A stretch of DNA of 8,564 bases from Actinomycetota bacterium. Lineage in GTDB: Bacteria > Actinomycetota > UBA4738. Below the pieces are notes generated by a model. The model was not told the DNA's origin, did not search any database, and saw only the letters and a list, made by a program, of their open reading frames with translations. The position numbers were made by a program, and so were the translations under genes. Location: contig VAYJ01000027.1 of assembly GCA_005888465.1 (NCBI GenBank), positions 1-8,564 on the forward strand. Direction: 5' to 3'. Positions 6,288 through 8,564 of this stretch are shown one piece after another; within the stretch, counting starts at the first letter, position 1; each line of letters starts with the position of its first letter.

Positions 6288-6488
6288 ATGCGCATCTTTG
6301 CGAACGGCTCGCCCTACGACGTCGATGCTGGTGCGACCGTCACCGACTTCATCCGGTCGCGGGCCCTGGACCCGCGGTTCGTCGTCGTCGAACGAAACGG
6401 CGAGCCGCTCGAGCGCGAGCGCTACGACGATGTCCACCTGGGCGAGGGCGACCGCCTGGAGCTCGTGCGTGCGGTGGCGGGAGGGTGA
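6288..6488 (+). CDS. thiS: Sulfur carrier protein ThiS
   Basis: ThiS is a ubiquitin-fold protein whose C-terminal glycine is adenylated by ThiF and turned into a thiocarboxylate that feeds sulfur to ThiG. The 66-aa product starts MRIFANGSPYDV, typical of the family, carries VVVERNGEPL (32-41) in the second strand pair, and ends with the essential GG (65-66), just before the TGA. The chosen start is ATG at 6288; it has no clear ribosome binding site, so translation may depend on reinitiation from thiH, 17 bp upstream. The stop overlaps the GTG of thiE. No ThiF gene lies in the window. Confidence 0.93.
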   Translation: MRIFANGSPYDVDAGATVTDFIRSRALDPRFVVVERNGEPLERERYDDVHLGEGDRLELVRAVAGG

Positions 6489-7135
6489 GCACCGAGGGCG
6501 AGGGCGAGCGCCGTCGCGAGCGGCTTGACCGGGCGCGCCTGTACGTGGTGACGGGCGCCCGGCAGACCGAGGGCGACCTGTCGGCGTTCCTCGAGGAGAT
6601 CTTCGAAGCCGGAGCCGACATCGTGCAGCTGCGGGAGAAGGATGCGGAGGCGGGCGACCTGCTGCGCTGGGGAGAGGTCTTCGCGGAGGCGGCGACCCGT
6701 TACGGTGGACTCTTCGCGCTGAACGACCGCCCCGACGTCGCGCTCGCCCTCGGCGCGGACGCCGTGCACGTCGGGCAGAACGACCTGCCCGTGGACGTGG
6801 TGCGCCGTCTCGTCCGGACCGACGTCCTGATCGGCCTGTCCACGCACGACGTCCGGCAGCTCCGCGGCGCGAACCCGGCGGCCGACTACCTGAGCGTGGG
6901 GCCGGTCCACGCGACGCCGACGAAGCCGGGGCGGCCCGCGACGGGGCTCGAGTTCGTTCGCGCGGCGGCGCGCGAGGCATCGCGGCCGTGGTTCGCGATC
7001 GGCGGCATCGACGCGGAGACCGTCACCGACGTGGTCGGCGCGGGCGCCCGGAGGATCTGCGTCGTCCGCGCGGTGACGGAAGCCCCCGACCCCGGTCGGG
7101 CGGTGCGGGAACTGCGCTCACGCCTTCCCGACTAG
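6485..7135 (+). CDS. thiE: Thiamine-phosphate synthase ThiE
   Basis: ThiE joins hydroxymethylpyrimidine pyrophosphate to thiazole phosphate to give thiamine phosphate, the step that unites both halves of the pathway. The 216-aa TIM-barrel protein contains RLYVVT (18-23), QLREKD (48-53), a metal and diphosphate site with N80, D81 and D100 (ALND; VGQND), GLSTH (117-121), the phosphate and thiazole loop TPTKPG (144-149), and the glycine-rich IGGI (172-175). It is of normal length. GTG at 6485 is chosen because it gives a GTGA overlap with thiS and the expected N-terminus; no better start occurs before RLYVVT. GGGAGG sits directly against the start, too close for a standard ribosome binding site, so translation is probably coupled to thiS. 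Its 3' end overlaps the convergent membrane-protein gene by 18 bp. Confidence 0.95.
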   Translation: MSTEGEGERRRERLDRARLYVVTGARQTEGDLSAFLEEIFEAGADIVQLREKDAEAGDLLRWGEVFAEAATRYGGLFALNDRPDVALALGADAVHVGQNDLPVDVVRRLVRTDVLIGLSTHDVRQLRGANPAADYLSVGPVHATPTKPGRPATGLEFVRAAAREASRPWFAIGGIDAETVTDVVGAGARRICVVRAVTEAPDPGRAVRELRSRLPD

Positions 7136-8564
7136 TCGGCGAAGCCCGACGGTCCTCCAACCCACGGCCCAGCCCGACAGGGTCACCACCGCGTAGACAG
7201 CGGGGCCTCCCACGCCGTGCATCCGCAGCCCGAGCTCGGTGGCCACGAACCCGCCGAGGAGGAGCGCGCCCATGCCGATGACCGGAGTCAGGGACACTCG
7301 CACTTCGGGAGGGGGCTCGCGCCCGAGGAGCAGCGCCGTCCAGCCCGACCCGGCGACCCACAGCAGCGCGAGGAGGGCGATGCCTTCCAGGAAGCTGATC
7401 ACGGTGACGGAGGCGTCGGGCGCCGGTGCCTCGGCGAGCGGACGGGCGGGAGGCGGGCCGCGCACCAGGATCACACCGGGGGCGATCACCGGCGCGCCGA
7501 GCCCGGTCCCCTGGCCGAACTCGTCCCGCCCCAGCTCCTGTACGAGGAGGATCGGCGGCTGCTCGGGGAGGATCGCCGCAACCGCTCGCCAGTAGGACAG
7601 CGTCACCTGATCGGTTCGGGAATCTCCGGTGATCGTTCGCCGCCCAACGAGGAGGTCGGCGGGGTTGCCGGGGAAGATGCGCAGGCCCGCCTGCCGGTCG
7701 GCCGGCAGCTCCATCCGGATCATGCGCTCGCGCAGGACCGCCGTGTAGTGCCCGGCGCTTCCTTCGGGCCCGACGATGACGATGAACGGCTGCCCCGCCG
7801 GCAGGTGCGCGACGTAGCCCGCCGCCGTCTTCGCCTCCTGGAGCGCGGCCGAGGACATGAGGATTGGGTAGCGGTACCACCGGATCACGGTGGGGACCAG
7901 GAGGATCACCCCGGCGGCGACCACGACTGCCGCGGCGACGCCCTTCCGGGTCAGCGATCCGGCTCGAAGGTTCAGGCGGTCCGGAGCGTGCCGGCTCGCC
8001 CACTGGATACCCGCTCCGGCGATGACCATCCCCGGGACTGCGACGAGTAACGTCAGGAAGCGGTGGGGCGGAAGGGACGCGGCGGCGTCGAGCTTGGTCC
8101 CGACCACCCCAACGAGGACTCCCGCCGCGGCGACGATGGCCCACGCGACCAGGAGGCGACGCGCGATCCCGTGGTCGTCCGCTCCCCACTCGCGTCCTGC
8201 GCGGCTCGCGACGACACCGACCCCGAGGAGCGCGATGAGGGCCGCCGGCCACAGCCGGGCGAGGTCCGTCACGAGCTTCGCGGTGGACTCGAGTGGGTTC
8301 GGCTCGAGCTCGAAGGAGGCGAACGGCGCGCGCAGGACGACGACGACGAGGAACCCGATCGCGAGCGCTGCTCCGAGACCGACGACGGCAAGCGATCGGG
8401 CGTCGCGCGCGATCGACGCGCGCGCGGTCGCGGTCGCGCGTCGCATCATGACCGCGCCGATCCCGGTCGCAACGGCGAGCGTCGCGCCGCAGACCGCCGC
8501 GAACGCCCAGTGGGCGAGGGCGGCCGCGACCAGCAGCAGCGCGGCGCCCCACCTCGCGCGGCGC
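7118..8564 (-). CDS. Polytopic membrane protein with a C-terminal extracytoplasmic domain, N-terminus outside window; possible glycosyltransferase-like
   Basis: The reading frame stays open to the window edge: above the first ATG (8449) it codes for another hydrophobic segment (ALLLVAAALAHWAFAAV), so the true start lies outside and 481 residues are visible. Counting from the ATG at 8449, further membrane segments are at about 18-39, 66-82, 98-117, 128-148 and 170-189. A soluble stretch of about 150 residues (192-345) follows, with a beta-alpha look (PFIVIVGPEG; PPILLVQELG), then three more segments (about 350-375, 386-407, 414-431). ALAHWAF and PPHRFLTLL recall actinobacterial envelope proteins of the GT-C glycosyltransferase kind, but I see no catalytic acidic motif in the visible part. 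The function is therefore open. The gene ends with TGA at 7120-7118, 18 bp inside thiE on the opposite strand. Confidence 0.7.
   Translation of the reverse strand, partial: RRARWGAALLLVAAALAHWAFAAVCGATLAVATGIGAVMMRRATATARASIARDARSLAVVGLGAALAIGFLVVVVLRAPFASFELEPNPLESTAKLVTDLARLWPAALIALLGVGVVASRAGREWGADDHGIARRLLVAWAIVAAAGVLVGVVGTKLDAAASLPPHRFLTLLVAVPGMVIAGAGIQWASRHAPDRLNLRAGSLTRKGVAAAVVVAAGVILLVPTVIRWYRYPILMSSAALQEAKTAAGYVAHLPAGQPFIVIVGPEGSAGHYTAVLRERMIRMELPADRQAGLRIFPGNPADLLVGRRTITGDSRTDQVTLSYWRAVAAILPEQPPILLVQELGRDEFGQGTGLGAPVIAPGVILVRGPPPARPLAEAPAPDASVTVISFLEGIALLALLWVAGSGWTALLLGREPPPEVRVSLTPVIGMGALLLGGFVATELGLRMHGVGGPAVYAVVTLSGWAVGWRTVGLRRLVGKA
7124..7144. terminator. Bulged hairpin at the convergent ends of thiE and the membrane-protein gene
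   Basis: CTTC (7124-7127) and CCGA (7128-7131) pair with TCGG (7136-7139) and GAAG (7141-7144), with one bulged C at 7140 and a CTAG loop (7132-7135) that holds the thiE stop codon. CCGACTAGTCGG is a perfect 12-bp palindrome. The stem would form in transcripts of either strand, and no U-tract follows. It probably ends or protects both converging transcripts; that role is inference. Confidence 0.45.

Noticed and set aside
7023..8552. 509-codon minus-strand frame across the membrane-protein gene
   Set aside because: It is a shifted frame of a convincing polytopic membrane protein; its translation is mostly R, G and P without hydrophobic segments.
1..8564. CRISPR array, tRNA, insertion sequence, phage genes, toxin-antitoxin or defence genes
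   Set aside because: I looked for direct repeats with spacers, cloverleaf sequences, transposase or nuclease motifs and terminal inverted repeats, and saw none that I could support by eye.

Overview
The window is high-GC bacterial DNA, about 70% by eye, densely packed and with frequent GTG and TTG starts. A PASTA-type Ser/Thr kinase, a GC-rich TPP riboswitch and an actinobacterial-looking polytopic membrane protein suggest a member of the Actinomycetota, perhaps an uncultured deep lineage. That placement is inference from gene content and composition. I see no tRNA, rRNA, CRISPR array, transposase, phage gene or integration scar.

Left part (1-3221): the tail of a plus-strand sulfite-oxidase-like molybdopterin oxidoreductase meets, stop codon on stop codon, a minus-strand transcription unit. 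That unit runs from an MFS_3-type exporter (3221 to 2034) into a membrane-anchored Ser/Thr kinase with four extracellular PASTA repeats (1969 to 134). A 199-bp divergent spacer separates it from a plus-strand gene for a small secreted lipoprotein of unknown function (3421-4020), whose base composition is visibly less GC-rich than its neighbours.

Centre (about 4076-7135): a thiamine operon. A TAGAAT -10 element and a complete TPP riboswitch precede thiG, thiH, thiS and thiE. These genes make the thiazole half of thiamine: ThiS carries sulfur, ThiH makes dehydroglycine from tyrosine, and ThiG closes the ring. ThiE then joins thiazole phosphate to the pyrimidine. ThiF (ThiS adenylation), ThiC (pyrimidine synthesis) and ThiD are not in the window. 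Two of the three junctions are GTGA overlaps. The ribosome binding site of thiG lies in the closing strand of the riboswitch, which suggests control of translation. No ATG, GTG or TTG lies near the thiG start; the best-placed codon is ATC.

Right part (7118-8564): a minus-strand polytopic membrane protein with an extracytoplasmic domain, cut by the window edge, converges on thiE with an 18-bp overlap. Both convergent gene ends carry a compact bulged hairpin with the stop codon(s) at the loop, resembling bidirectional terminators without a U-tract.

I see no clear sign of a new multi-gene system. The best leads are the ATC start of thiG under the riboswitch, the paired stop-codon hairpins, and the uncharacterised lipoprotein and membrane protein.
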